A DNA stretch of 64,000 bases, taken from Dryomyza anilis. Its lineage: Eukaryota; Arthropoda; Insecta; Diptera; Dryomyzidae. The stretch is taken from assembly GCA_951804985.1 (NCBI GenBank), contig OX638132.1, positions 38,759,556-38,823,555 on the forward strand, written 5' to 3'. Shown here in pieces: positions 12,606-23,677 of the stretch. Position 1 is the first letter of the stretch, and each line of letters begins with the position of its first letter. The notes beneath the pieces were generated by a model, which had not been told where the DNA came from, ran no database searches, and saw nothing but the letters and a program-made list of their open reading frames with translations. The position numbers and the translations under genes are program-made.

Positions 12606-12707
12606 TGTAATTAATGTCTCAAAACGAATGAACAAAATTTTATTTATCTTTATATATAAAAATCAAACACAACTAGATTGAGTATAAATATTTTTCTACA
12701 AACAACA
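12606..12707 (-). repeat. copia 3' LTR
   Basis: On the minus strand it begins TGTTGTTTGTAG and ends ATTAATTACA. It contains TATATAAA and AATAAA words that could serve as promoter and polyadenylation signals. It differs from the 5' LTR at two positions. An LTR near 100 bp is short for the superfamily. Confidence 0.9.
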
Positions 12708-12715
12708 TCCCCACT
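12708..12715 (-). other. copia polypurine tract
   Basis: On the minus strand AGTGGGGA lies immediately upstream of the 3' LTR, the expected primer for plus-strand DNA synthesis. Confidence 0.75.
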
Positions 12716-12718
12716 AGA

Positions 12719-13314
12719 TTAATTATTTTGTAATCCGATTAGCTCATAGCAGTGGTTGTGTTTTGGTAGCGGTAGTCCCTTTGTCAGGATGTCGGCCGTC
12801 ATATCTTCTGTCCTTAGGTACTTTATGTTGATCCTTCTTTCGCTTACTAGTTCGCGCAGGAAGTGGTGCCTGATGTCAATGTGTTTTGACGGCCGTGGTA
12901 CATGCTATTTTGAGATAGATTGATCGCGCTTTTGTTGTCGCAGAATATGGTTGGTTCTGTCATGGGAAGTGTGTAGAGCTCATTGAATAGAGATGTTAAC
13001 CATAGTGCTTCCTGAGACGTTGAGGCCAAGGCCATATATTCCGCTTCCGTGGTTGAAAGGGCCACTGTTGGTTGCTTCTTCGAATTCCAAGATATACATC
13101 CCCCCTGGAATTTGAAAATGTATCCGGTGACTGACTTCCTCTCGTCTATATCACTCGCCCAGTCCGCATCCGAGTACCCTTCTAGTTTTCCCGCGTTGTC
13201 TCGAGTAAATCCGATTCTTGAGCGTGCGGTGCCTTTCATGTATCTTAGAACACGTTTTACCGCAGTCCAGTGTGTCTTGCCAGGATTGTTATTGAATCTG
13301 GAAAGCATCCCCAC
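12719..13314 (-). pseudogene. copia RNase H and C-terminus of pol
   Basis: The frame opening at 13314 encodes the copia-type RNase H with YSDADWASD, STTEAEYMAL and FCDNKSAINL, the acidic residues of the active site. It shifts frame after the YHGR motif near 12895. In the next frame coding continues with the usual ILTKGLP C-terminal motif to a TAA at 12719-12721, just before the polypurine tract. It is joined to the upstream RT by another shift near 13300. RNase H removes the RNA strand during reverse transcription. The breaks make it non-functional as read. Confidence 0.85.
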
Positions 13315-14243
13315 TGCAAAGCTGAGATCGGACGACTCATCTGAGCAGCATACATGATGCTCCCGACTGCTTCTTGGTATGGCACTTCTATGCGTTCGTT
13401 GTCTGTTGATGGGCAGAATTCTTTCGATAATTTTTGGTTTAGATCCATGGGTTTAGATATGGGTTTGCATTCCTTCATGTTAAACCTCTTGAGTACGTCG
13501 TTTATGTACCGCTCCTGGTCGATCCAGAGTTTACCCTTATTTCTGTCCCGTGTTATTCGCATACCGAGAATGAAGCTCGCGTCTCCGAGGTCCTTCATCT
13601 TGAAGTTCGTTTTCAGCTGTTCCTTGACTTTTAGCTTGATGTCAGGGCTCTTGCTGAATATCAGTATGTCGTCTACGTAGATTGCAACGTAGGCCATGTT
13701 GTTTTCCGACGTATTGTAGTATATGCAGGGTTCGGTTTGGGACTGTGTCAAGCCGATGTTCTTTAACGTTTTGTCCAGTTTAAGGTTCCAGACTCGACTT
13801 TCCTGCTTGAGCCCGTAAAGCGATTTCTTCAATCTGCATACTTTTCGCTTCTCCGTTGTCTCGAATCCCTCTGGGAACTGCATGTAGATTTCGTCATCTA
13901 GCTCTCCGTTCAAGAAAGCTGTTTCCACGTCCATTTGGTCGATGTCCAAATCGAATCGGACGGCGATACTTAGCAGTAGTCGGATCGATGCGTATCTAAC
14001 TACGGGCGAGAATGTCTCTTGAAAGTCTATTCCATACCGCTGAGAGTAGCCTTTGACCACCAGTCTTGCTTTGTATCGCTCTACGTTGCCTTCAGCGTCG
14101 CGCTTAGTTTTAAAAGTCCACTTACAGCCGATGGCCTTTTTTTCTTTAGGGAGGTCTACAAGTTCCCACGTTTCGTTCTTGATAATTGATTTGTATTCCT
14201 CTGCCATAGCCGCTTTCCATTTTTCAGCTATTGGGCTTTCCAT
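13257..14243 (-). pseudogene. copia reverse transcriptase domain of pol
   Basis: This 328-codon frame holds the copia RT: NETWELVDLP and GCKWTFKTKRD at the N-terminus, the first catalytic block QMDVETAFLNG, LKKSLYGLKQ, and the catalytic AIYVDDILIF near residue 190. Upstream, a frame at 14228-14500 supplies the acidic linker between integrase and RT, so shifts sit near 14250 and near 14470. Downstream the frame is lost near 13300, where RNase H continues in another frame. Catalytic residues are intact, but the polyprotein cannot be translated continuously. Confidence 0.9.
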
Positions 14244-14373
14244 CGCTTCGCGGACTGTTTTGGGGTCTCTGCTAATCCCGTGACTATGTAGGATATGTAG
14301 TCGTTTCTGACGACGGGTGTTCTGGTTCGTGTGGATCTTCGTGGTTCTCTTGCTGATTCTGGGTGTGTGACTG

Positions 14374-15927
14374 CTATTGCGGATGCTGCCTCACTTGTGT
14401 CTTCATCTTCAGAGAAGAATTCGTCATCGCGGTCATCAATCCCTTCGTTTCGCGAACCATTATCGTAGAGTTCTCTGCTGATTCTCCCGCTGCGTCGCAT
14501 ATTGGGAGATCGAAGAATTGGTGCAGCTCTGCGTTTGTCTGATGATGAAACTCCTTTTCAAGGAATACGGCGTTTCGGCTGAGAACTACGTCCATTTTTT
14601 TGGAATCATAGAATCTGTACGAACGTGGGTGTGGCGTGTAGCCAACGAAGATCACCTCTCTTCCTTTTGGGTCAAGTTTCTTCCGCTTTTCCTTCGGAAC
14701 GTGAATTACTGCTTTACATCCGAAAACTTTTAGATGCTTTAGGTTTGGCTTACGTCCAGACCACGCTTCCTCTGGACAAGTATCTTCTAGACCTTTGCAT
14801 GGGGTTCGATTTATAACGTATACAGCTGTATTGACAGCTTCTGCCCACATCTTCTTCTCTAGTCCAGCGTTGATAAGTAAGCAGCGTGCTTTTTCTATTA
14901 TTGTGCGATTCATCCGTTCAGCCATCCCGTTTTGTTCTGGGGTGTATGGCATTGTCGTTTGATGCTGGATACCGAAGTCGCTGAGAATTTTTCGCATGTT
15001 GTTGTTGCAGTATTCTTTCCCGTTGTCGCTTCTTAACGCTTTGATGCGTTTCTCCGTCTGGTTTTCTACTAGGTTTTTGAATTCCATGAACTTTGCGCTT
15101 ACCTCATCTTTGCTTTTGAGGAAGTAGCAGTAAACTTTTCTGGTGAAGTCGTCCAGAAATTGCAGCATGTAGCGCGCACCTCCAATCGATTTTACGTCCA
15201 TTGGTCCGCATAGATCTGTGTGGACCAGCTCTAGTACTTCGCGTGCCCTTTGTCCGGTTTCTTTGAAGGGTAGGCGTGTTATTTTGGCTTTAATGCACGT
15301 CACGCATTTGTTGTTGTCAGCGCTGCAATTAATGCCGGTTACAGCTCCGCGTATCATTTGCTTGAATACGTCATTGCTCACGTGGCCGACGCGCTTGTGC
15401 CATAATGTAGAGTTTTCAGCTTGTTGCTGGCTTAAGCATGAGACGTCCTTGTGGTCGGTGTTTAGTCGGAACATGTCGTTGACGTGCTGACCAGTGACTA
15501 CGACATCGCCGTCTGTGTCGATGACTTTGCATCCATCTTCGTTGAAGCAGACTTTGTAACCTTTGTCCACTATTTTTGATACTGAAAGTAAGTTCGTACA
15601 TAGCTCTGGTACGTGAAGGACTTCGTGGAACTCGACATCACACTCTTCCTTCTTTTTGTTTAGCACTGACATTTTGATGGTACCCATTCCGGTTACTTTC
15701 ATGCTGGATTTGTTTGCCACTAAGACCTCTGCTTCTTGTGGAGTGAACATGTCTCCAAAGAGATTTCTGTCGGCGCAATTGCGCGGATGCGCCGGAATCA
15801 AAATACCATTCGTTGTTTTTGATGACTCGTGCGGTGAAGCCGCCGAACATGGCATGGCTTTTCTTCTTTGGATGATCGTTTTTCTTTGTTGGATGGTCAT
15901 CTTTCTTCGTTGGGCAGTCTGTTGCAT
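14374..15927 (-). pseudogene. copia protease remainder and integrase of pol
   Basis: After a frame change near 15790 from the gag-protease frame, this region encodes the rest of the protease (to about residue 120), the zinc-binding pre-integrase domain (LWHKRVGHVS, CVTCIKAK), and the integrase core with the D,D-35-E triad visible in HTDLCGP, RSDNGKEY and EQNGMAERMNR. A C-terminal GKKPNLKHLKVFG-like block follows. Integrase inserts the cDNA into the genome. The frame is lost again near 14470, before RT. The shifts look like single-base indels. Confidence 0.9.
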
Positions 15928-16567
15928 GGTGTTCGAAGCCTTGGCAGTTGTAACATTTTGGTCCTCTGTAGGTTCTCTTTTCCTTTGTGGACGTTTTCTT
16001 TTGGCTGGAAAACGCTGTTTCGCTGCTAGTTGCAGTATCTTGTACGTCTTGGAGTAACTTCATCTTGATGGCGTCGCCTGTGATTTGTATTCCGGAGCTC
16101 TGTATGCCCATTATCATAGGCTTGTAGTCGTCTGGTAGTCCGGCGAGCATCATTGATCCTGTCCACTCCTCATCTACGTTGAGGCCGACGCTGCGTAGCT
16201 TGTGTGCGTTGTTGAGGACTTCGTTGACGTAGTCCTTGACGCTTGGCAATTCGCTCAGCTTCGTCGAGCAGAATTTTTGGATTAGACCCACCTTGCGCAC
16301 TAGTCCGGAATCTTGAAAGATTTTTCCTAACGTCTCCCAGATTTCCTTGGCGGATTTGCATTCTCGTATGTGGGAGTAGTTGGTTTTCTCCACCAGCAGG
16401 ATTAGCTCCGATCTTGCTTCTATTAGTTTTTCGGCATTTGTTTCGGTTCCTAGGATGGATTTCCATAGGTGTCGCATTTGAAAATATGCCTCTACGGCGA
16501 ACTTCCAATCTTCGAAATTTTCGCATCCTTTCAATTTTTCAATTTGGTGCGCGTGCGTTGGACTCAT
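15638..16567 (-). CDS. copia gag with start of protease
   Basis: The ATG at 16567 opens a 309-codon frame just downstream of the primer-binding site. The first ~200 residues are a UBN2-type copia gag (KLKGCENFEDWKFAVEAYF near the N-terminus). A single CCHC zinc knuckle, CYNCQGFEHHATDC, lies near residue 205. The aspartic protease active site WYFDSGAS lies near residue 255. The last ~50 residues are out of frame with the rest of the protease, which continues at 14374-15927. Gag forms the virus-like particle. Confidence 0.9.
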   Translation of the reverse strand: MSPTHAHQIEKLKGCENFEDWKFAVEAYFQMRHLWKSILGTETNAEKLIEARSELILLVEKTNYSHIRECKSAKEIWETLGKIFQDSGLVRKVGLIQKFCSTKLSELPSVKDYVNEVLNNAHKLRSVGLNVDEEWTGSMMLAGLPDDYKPMIMGIQSSGIQITGDAIKMKLLQDVQDTATSSETAFSSQKKTSTKEKRTYRGPKCYNCQGFEHHATDCPTKKDDHPTKKNDHPKKKSHAMFGGFTARVIKNNEWYFDSGASAQLRRQKSLWRHVHSTRSRGLSGKQIQHESNRNGYHQNVSAKQKEGRV

Positions 16568-16602
16568 TATTGATTATATTTTGATTATATTCCCTTTATC
16601 GC

Positions 16603-16617
16603 GAGGGGCCCATAACC
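16603..16617 (-). other. copia primer-binding site (initiator tRNA-Met fragment type)
   Basis: On the minus strand GGTTATGGGCCC follows the 5' LTR after a short spacer. Copia uses the same word to pair with an internal part of cleaved initiator tRNA-Met; the assignment is from knowledge of that family. Confidence 0.75.
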
Positions 16618-16620
16618 TTT

Positions 16621-16721
16621 TGTAATTAATGTCTCAAAACGAATGAACAAAATTTTATTTTTCTTTATATATAAAAATCAAACACAACTAGATTGAGTAT
16701 AAATATTTTTTACAAACAACA
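16621..16721 (-). repeat. copia 5' LTR
   Basis: Direct repeat of 12606-12707 with one A/T substitution and one C indel. It is bounded by TG...CA and followed internally by the primer-binding site. Confidence 0.9.
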
Positions 16722-17323
16722 ATTTTAAACATTTCAGATATGTCGAAATCTTTAAAACCACAACATCTGGAAAGATGATTTTTAGCTAATAACTTAAAAT
16801 TGTGTTTTTGTCACTATAACATACATATTGGAGTTAAATAAATACGAAATGTAGTTCAAATAAATGAAGATGTAATATTGTATCTACATATTTCGGACGT
16901 ATTAAAAAAGACATAATGTAGTTATTTTCAATACTAGTGTATTAAAAATTGTATATAAATGCAGTAAAATATGTAGTTAATTGCATACAAAATAACTATA
17001 TCAATGAAGTCAAAACGATTAGTTTTGTGTATGGACGTAAATCAAATACGTATGTATTAAAACTGTATTACATTTTTAATACAGTTTTTTTGCGTTGTAT
17101 AAATAATAGTTGGACATGTGCACAGCTTCACAGGTGCGAAGTTTTTGTATATATATTTTTTTGATTTGATTTATATATCACTACAATAAGAAATGATTAT
17201 TTTACAGCTCAACAAAATTAAAATTACGTAGATAAAAGTCAGTATATAAAAAAGTATAAATTAAAATATTAAAAATTAAGAATAATGCAAAAATTAAACT
17301 TATAACTTTAAAGAGAACTTAGT
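16722..17323 (-). other. AT-rich flank; right part probably 3' tail of an old minus-strand LINE
   Basis: No gene is seen. On the minus strand 17323-17155 reads as a LINE 3' UTR ending in AAATCAAATCAAA. Removing the 41-kb insertion stack makes it continuous with 58589-58631 and, beyond the solo LTR, with the LINE C-terminal frame at 59398-59682. The join is inferred from target duplications. Confidence 0.45.
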
Positions 17324-17776
17324 TACTTATAAATACTTATGTTGGCAGAAATCCTTACCAAACCCTTCAGTGGGTGCCGACTGGTAATAATCACTACAGT
17401 TGTAATGAACATTGGTGATGGTGATTAGCTAAGGTCAGGTGTCAGTCCTTCGTGTTTGTTACTCCTCAATCATCCGGATACCTGCCCCCCCCCCCCCCCA
17501 ATAACCAGCCTTACCCGCATATACGGATCTCTGTGCGGGTGGACCTACCCTTCTCCGACACTCGTGGGAACAAATATGAATTCAAACACACAAACAGAAC
17601 ACAACAAACAACAACGGCAACAAGGACAACGGCACTGACAAAGAGAACGGCTCTCTCAAAATGCCGATAGGAAGTACGGTACGTACTCTGATCCCGCTTC
17701 CACCAGCAAGGCCGCAAGGACAGTGGTTTTTAGACCTGGTCCAGGTGGCAACACGACATCGTAGCTAGCAAAGACA

Positions 17777-18540
17777 GTGGCTGTTAAGCCTGGTCCAAGC
17801 AACGCTTCAAAAGCAGCAACGATCCTGAGTGAAAAAAACTCGGATGTTACTAGCCAGTCGGCCTCGAGCTCTCTGCAACTCACTCCCGGGCGTAAAGAGT
17901 ACTCGGATCGACGCGCTGCCTTCAGAACGATAAACAGGATCAGCCGGATCCCAGAAAATAAACGTACTGACCAACAGACATTGTCCTTGGTTTGGGCTAA
18001 GGGCCTCGTAGGCGACTTCCCACCAAAACCAACTCAAGACAAGATGCTAACGAAGCGTCAAAGGTCTACTGAAGAGGCTAAACCAGAGTCAAAGAAGTCG
18101 AGAGTACAGTCCACCAGTACTAGGAGACCCTTCAGTGAAGTGCTGAAGGACAATCTTGTGGTAGCTGTGATCGACAGAAATGACGCTGACGGTAGCATCA
18201 CCCCAGAGAATTGGAGAATTGTGGTGGAGAAGCTCTCCTCACTATTCCTCTCCCTCATCTTGGAGCACCCAGGACCAACACTTTCATGCAGGGATGCCGA
18301 ATGGAACCAGGGGCATGTTAAACTTATTGCCTGCGCTGATTAGAGGTCATTTAACCTTTATAAGATAAGCGTGGGTAAAATTGGTGTAATCTGGCTAAAT
18401 GTGAGCCATCTGTTTCTCGACGAGGACTCATTGTTGTCGGATATGGACGATGAGGTCGACGTCACAATGATTGATAGGTCTTGGGGGTCGGTAGCACTAA
18501 TGCTCCGTATCCTACAGATTAACCTTCATCATTCAAAAAC
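17777..18540 (+). pseudogene. LINE-1 ORF1 remnant
   Basis: The frame from 17777 encodes a lysine- and serine-rich N-terminal half followed by a region (NLVVAVIDRNDADGSITPEN, VEKLSSLF, HVKLIACAD) that aligns by eye with the DUF4780-type ORF1 of the LOA LINE at 49663-51207. An in-frame TAG at 18341-18343 interrupts it; the same frame stays open to about 18542. LOA ORF1 proteins bind RNA. Just upstream, 17714-17755 and 17767-17805 are a degenerate tandem repeat around GACAGTGGYTKTTARRCCTG. Confidence 0.65.
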
Positions 18541-20652
18541 GTAATAAGCCGGCCTTATCCTCTGCCTTAGTGAAAGGTGTGAGCACCTAGTCCTAATTCA
18601 AGAGCCATGGGTTATTGGTAACCAGATCCATGGACTCAGGACACAAAATTACAATATCATCTATGTAAGAGACAAAGGTAAACCCAGGCCTTGCATTCTT
18701 GCAAAGAAAACCTACAATAATTACAGTGACTAATTACAGTGACGCAGATATAGTCGTAACCAATATGGAGTCCGGCACCACTTCATATTGTTTAATCTCG
18801 GCGTATCTTGCACATGACCTGCAAGAAACCTTTCCACCGGAGAACCTGCGGAAGGCCATTGGAGATGCAGTACTAAACCTTACGGAGATAATTTTAGACA
18901 GCCAAGCGAACTCGCACCATACAATTTTGGGTAGTACTGATATCAATATTAGAGGTGAGTTACTTTTTGATTACATAATGGCCACAAACCTAACAATATG
19001 CAACACTGGGTCGGAACCAACCTTTATTACAAAAAATAGGAGAGAGGTATTAGACATTACACTTAGCTTTGACTTAACATCGCAAAAAGTCATAGACTGG
19101 AGAGTGTCAAATGAGCACTCTTTTTCTGACCATCGTTATAATCATATATACGTATAATCAGTATAAACCCACCCATAAACCTATCAGTATAAACCCTCCA
19201 CCCCTCTCTCTGAATTACAGGAAAACGAACTGGGCACGGTACAATGAAATCGTGACAGCAAATCTGTCGATCATAAATCCGAAACCTCCTGATGGTGTAG
19301 CGGACCTTGACCTACTCGTGGACTCACTCACAGATACACTCAATTCAAAAACATGCCCAACTAACAGACATATTGGATAAATTAGACCACACTGGTGGTC
19401 ACCTAACATCAGAACCCTGCGTAGTAATAGTAGGGCACTTTTTAGTAAAGCTAAGTACACTAGACTATTACATGACTGGGAGTGCTACAAGGTCAGTCTT
19501 CGGACATATAAAGCGGCAATCAGGAAAGCCAAGCGCAACTCATGGAGACTATTCTGTGGGAAAATAAATGAAATATTCCAAGCATCGAGACTAAGGAAAA
19601 TACTATCCACTAGTCCCACCATTCCAAGTTATCTTACATATCCTGATGGTACCTGAACAACATCCTTATGGACACTCACTTCCCCGGTAGTACAAAACAT
19701 ATCTCTGGTCTACCACTCCCTACCTGTGAAAGTCCTTCCAGGTCAGAGTTACTAGTCCCGGAGAAGATAATTACTAACGACAAACTCAACTGGGCTAACA
19801 GTAGTTTTAAACCTTACAAATCTCCAGGATCTGACGGTGTTATTCCCGCTGAGTTACAGCAGACACTGCATGTTATTGCACCATGGCTAACTGTAATTTT
19901 TAAGGGTTGTTTAGACCTAACATATATTCCCTTGAAGTGGAGGGAGGTGAAAGTAGTTCTCCCAAAGACCAAAGACCAATAGGTATATCTTCATTTCTTC
20001 TACAAACTCTCGAGAGGTTGATAGACACATATCTTCGTAATAGTATTGAACCTTCGAAAATCACAGGCACAGTATGCCTGTGATTTGTGGAAACATAAGT
20101 TTCAGAAATTGAGAAATCGTTAGACTATAAAAAGTACACATTGGTTACGTTTTTAGACATAGAGGGAGCTTCTAACAACGTCACACCAAATGCTATAACG
20201 AGCGCACTAATAAAACTGGGAGTGGAGAAGTCTTTAAGTACGTTTATACACCAAATGCTGACAACCAGGGTTATAAACTCTAAACTGGGACAATCCACTG
20301 TCAAACGTTTTGTTAGTAGAGGTACTCCGCAGGGTGGAGTGCTATCTCCCCTTCTTTGGAACATTGTAGTGAATGACCCACAGTTCAAACTACAGGAAGG
20401 GGGCTGCAATGTTATTGCATATGCGGATGACGTGGCATTAATGGTCTCCGGGAAACATCTACCCACCCTAAGAGACCTGACTAAAGACAACTTTCTAACT
20501 GGACCAAAACCTGCGAATTGAGGGTGAACCCATCCAAAACAGAACTAGTGCTATTCACCAGGAAATATAAGATTCCACATATCGACCCACCAGTCCTAAA
20601 CGGAGTAAATCTTGAATTCAAAGATTCCGCAAAATACCTAGGCTTAATGCTG
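18499..20652 (+). pseudogene. LINE-1 ORF2, endonuclease and N-terminal RT part
   Basis: Reading begins with MLRILQINLHHSK, the counterpart of MILLTQINLHRSR in the intact LOA copy. An APE-type endonuclease follows (SQANSHHT, EVLDITL, EHSFSDHRY to about 19135). Pieces of the RT appear in changing frames: KPYKSPGSDGVIPAEL (19798-19850), FLDIEGASNNV, GTPQGGVLSPLLW and AYADDVALM (20148-20455), and KYLGLML (20632-20652), where the gypsy insertion cuts it. Endonuclease would nick the target and RT copy the RNA. At least five frame changes or stops make it dead. Confidence 0.85.
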
Positions 20653-21206
20653 TGTTGTGAATTAGCGCATCTATTTTTCTTTATGGTTCTTCACTATTCA
20701 TTCAGTTTTGGATGTTTCTGTACATATGTTGAGCGCATCATGCTTTTATATCATGTTGTACAGCAACATGTTCATGGCATTGTCCCAACGCTTCACGTTG
20801 GCAACAATGATAATAATTTGGCAAGCGCTAAAGCTATGCTTAGACCACACCTCTTTCAGGTTAGTTTGCACAGTCAACAGAAGCTGGCAATAATTTAGCA
20901 AAACGCTAAAGCTTTACTTAGACCACACCTCTTTCAAGAGGCTTGCAATACAATTTTCCATTGCATAATTTTGGGTCTATGTTAAAATAAGCAAAGCAGC
21001 GATTGCCAACAATTCTGATATTTCGCAATTGGTGTCAGCCAAAAACTGCAAGTCGGACTTTCTTCAAAAGTCACGTACACTAAAATTGAGTGAAAGTGAA
21101 AACTCACTAGAATATAGTGAGAATAGAATTTAAGAAAAGCTTGCAACGAAGGTATTGTTAATACCTTTCGTTGCAATTTAAAAGATTGTAGTTTAACTTC
21201 ACAACA
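20653..21206 (+). repeat. Gypsy A 5' LTR (554 bp)
   Basis: Matches 44452-45000 closely, then jumps to the common end TTCACAACA. It contains an internal tandem repeat around CGCTAAAGCT..TTAGACCACACCTCTTTCA (about 20822-20937) and a hairpin at 21145-21176 (GCAACGAAGGTATT with its complement). It lacks about 165 bp present near the end of the 3' LTR. Confidence 0.88.
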
Positions 21207-21230
21207 TTTAGCGCAGCCGGTACGTCGGTA
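21207..21230 (+). other. Gypsy A primer-binding site
   Basis: TTTAGCGCAGCCGGTACG directly follows the 5' LTR. It resembles the GGCGCAGYCGGT-type site, often assigned to a tRNA-Ser primer in gypsy-like elements, with one or two differences. The tRNA was not matched here. Confidence 0.55.
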
Positions 21231-22247
21231 CCAACCCCTCAAGGACCGAGAGTGGGAAGGAGGACGTAGAACGAAGGACGAAGGACGTAAAAAACCCAAA
21301 TAGAAAATGGTGAGTTTTTAAAGTTTTGAATAAAAAATATTTATACATTCTAACTATTTAAAAAAAAATCAATGAAAAATAATATATATATAAAATTAAA
21401 TACACACTGAGATTTCAAACCACGGACCCTCCAGTGTATAATAGAAATAATAATAATAATAATAGTTTGGCGCTACAGTCCTGTACAGAACTTCGGCCGA
21501 GCTCTCTCACCATTTTGAGCTGTGCGTGTTATATTTGTACTCAAAGTGGTGGGACCTACAGTTTATTGCCGAATCCGAACGGCGGGTGAGAGCTTTTCAT
21601 AGGCAATGGTTTTATTCTCGTAGGTTTGCCATTTACTGACGAGAGGTAGCGCGGTACAGAAAAATGTTTCTATGAAAAGATGTTGTTAGACCCAGTCCAG
21701 GCTTGAACCGGCGACCTTCAGGCTCGCAGTCCAACGCACTAACCACTGAGCTACCGCGGCTACTATATTAGTTTAAAATAATATGGAATGTAAAAAAAAA
21801 AGTATTACGAAATATTACTTAAATAAAATAACATATAATAAAAATATGACAATAAATAAAAGAAAATACACACTGCGAATCCGAACTCTGGACCCTCCAG
21901 TGTATAATAAAATAATTCATACTATTAGTATGTAAATTATAATTTTCATTAAATATAAAACGATAACACTATAAAATCAAACAAATATTTATATTCAAAA
22001 CGTATCAGTTTTTCGCAGCACTGAATGATGGTGATGAAAATAATAAATTTGTATATCAAATTAAATGGAAATTAAAATGCGATCAAAAAATCAGTATTTA
22101 ATAATTTATTAAATTACAATTTACAAAATAATTTATATATTATTAAATCAAAAATACAATATAAAATATTTAAAATCAAAATATGAAACATTAATTATTT
22201 TTCAAAATGTAAAAATTCATATAAAAAAAAAATGTCATAAGTAAAGG
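21231..22247 (+). other. Gypsy A leader with SINE insertion
   Basis: Non-coding leader. A splice-donor-like ATG|GTGAGT lies at 21307-21315. The words CACACTG, GGACCCTCCAGTGTATAAT recur at 21403-21443 and 21869-21908, a short direct repeat either side of the SINE at 21443-21763. Confidence 0.45.
21443..21763 (-). mobile_element. tRNA-derived SINE, copy 1
   Basis: Reverse complement of the SINE at 33613-33928. On the minus strand it begins GTAGCCGCGGTAGCTCAGTG (A box) and carries GGTTCAAGCCTGG (B box), the two parts of an RNA polymerase III promoter, within the first 75 bp. A ~230-bp unrelated body follows, ending in a (ATT)n tail. No protein is encoded; it would depend on a LINE for movement. 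Confidence 0.85.
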
Positions 22248-22925
22248 TGTTAATGTCCCTATTTCATCACCTAAAAATAAGACATTTAATAAATAATAAC
22301 ACTTACTCCATTTCAAGTTTATCCTTTTTATAACTTTTATTTCCTTTTTTCTGTTCCACTTATTGGACTCACTTCTTAATCTAATAACAACTCACTTAAA
22401 AACTTAATAACTACAGCTTATATACTAATACTTAATCTAAGTTTCAATGCTACTTTTCCAGTGTCTTTTGCTGCTTCAGCCTAGAAACATTATTTTGGCC
22501 AATCACAGGGTGTTTTGCTGCTTATGACCAGAAGCATAATTTTAACCAATCACAAGTTCCGTAAAGAACTCAAGTTCGATCCACAACTCGACTTCTTAAC
22601 GCTGACCGTGAAACCAACTCTTGCATAATCAGCAACCCGCGATGACATCGCAAAGTCATTGAATTGAAGTCATCTTTGTTTACAAACAAATTGCACCACG
22701 TGCTTATTTTCTTCAAGCTAGCAACTTGACGCTGCTGCGAATTTGGTTTATAGTTACAATTGCTGACTAAGTAAATTGTCACCGCTTATTTTGGCAACGA
22801 CCAAAAGGTGTGTAATTAAACCAACATCATTTACTTTTTGTTTTAACAACAATAAGAATGCATATAATATTATTTAAATATTTAGCAACAGCTATGGGTG
22901 ACTGTCATAATGCTAACTCTCAACA
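22248..22925 (-). repeat. Gypsy B 3' LTR (678 bp)
   Basis: On the minus strand it begins TGTTGAGAGTTAGC and ends CATTAACA. It matches the solo LTR at 58636-59358, with a ~50-bp deletion after CACCCATAGC. The left flank is AAGG (22244-22247); a matching right flank was not found. Confidence 0.88.
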
Positions 22926-22939
22926 TTCCTCCCCCCTTA
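22926..22939 (-). other. Gypsy B polypurine tract
   Basis: TAAGGGGGGAGGAA on the minus strand directly abuts the LTR. The same tract precedes the gypsy A 3' LTR, evidence that the two families are related. Confidence 0.8.
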
Positions 22940-23101
22940 CAAAAAAAAAAAAAAATTTCGACTTACAACAATCTTATACTAACATCTCATACCAATACCT
23001 TACACTACTGTACAATACAAACATACTACCGATACTTAATACATACATAACCGCATATTTCTGCTCCGCAATCACCTTGTCTATGTATTACAGCTGTTGT
23101 T

Positions 23102-23277
23102 GTCAAGATATCGTGGTCGGTCTCCGTTGGTATATTGACGGGCTCTGCAGTAAACATAACTCTCGTCACTATTGGCATGGTTGAATTTAGTCAAGATATC
23201 GTGGTCGGTCTCCGTTGGTTAAATGGCGGGCTCTGCTGTAAACATAACTCTCGTCACTATTGACATGGTTAATCGAT
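23102..23277. repeat. ~88-bp tandem duplication
   Basis: GTCAAGATATCGTGGTCGGT begins both units (23102 and 23192); AACATAACTCTCGTCACTAT recurs in each. The units differ at several bases. They lie in the 3' non-coding region of gypsy B. Confidence 0.85.
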
Positions 23278-23677
23278 CTTCATATGTGGTAGCGATACTG
23301 GTTCTTCAAGTTCCAGATATGAGTTCTTGTGCTTGTCTTCTTTCCTTCGGACTGCGGTTTGCACCATCTTATTTGTTAGTGAAGCCGTCATCGATCTCAC
23401 AGATCTAGGAGCTACTGAGTAGGATACTTCTCGGGGTCTCGACTGCTCCTGACTCCGTCTAACTTGCTTTCGACACTACATGGCGATGTCTAAATTCAAT
23501 ATGTTCTTTAAGAACCACTCTGATTCGTACATTATCTTCAGTTCCACTGTTAATTCCCTCAGCAACGCTTGGCCCAAAACGTCCGGGTGCAACATGCTAT
23601 GCTCAGATTCATTCTAGCTAACTTTCTGTTTCTGGAACTTTTTCAGGTTTGTGTTCACAATCTTCTCTATTTCAACA

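Larger units (their letters stand above)
12606..16721 (-). mobile_element. Ty1/copia LTR retrotransposon, recent, frame-broken
   Basis: Two ~102-bp direct repeats (12606-12707 and 16621-16721) bound a 3.9-kb interior encoding, on the minus strand, gag, protease, integrase, reverse transcriptase and RNase H in the copia order (integrase before RT). A primer-binding site and a polypurine tract abut the LTRs. The LTRs differ by one substitution and one indel. Flanks read TTTTT on the left and ATTTT on the right, so a clean 5-bp target duplication is not demonstrable. The coding region is broken about five times, each break apparently a small indel. Confidence 0.93.

Noticed and set aside
12601..16726. 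Clean 5-bp target duplication for the copia element
   Set aside because: Left TTTTT and right ATTTT differ at one base and lie in a T-run, so it is not informative.
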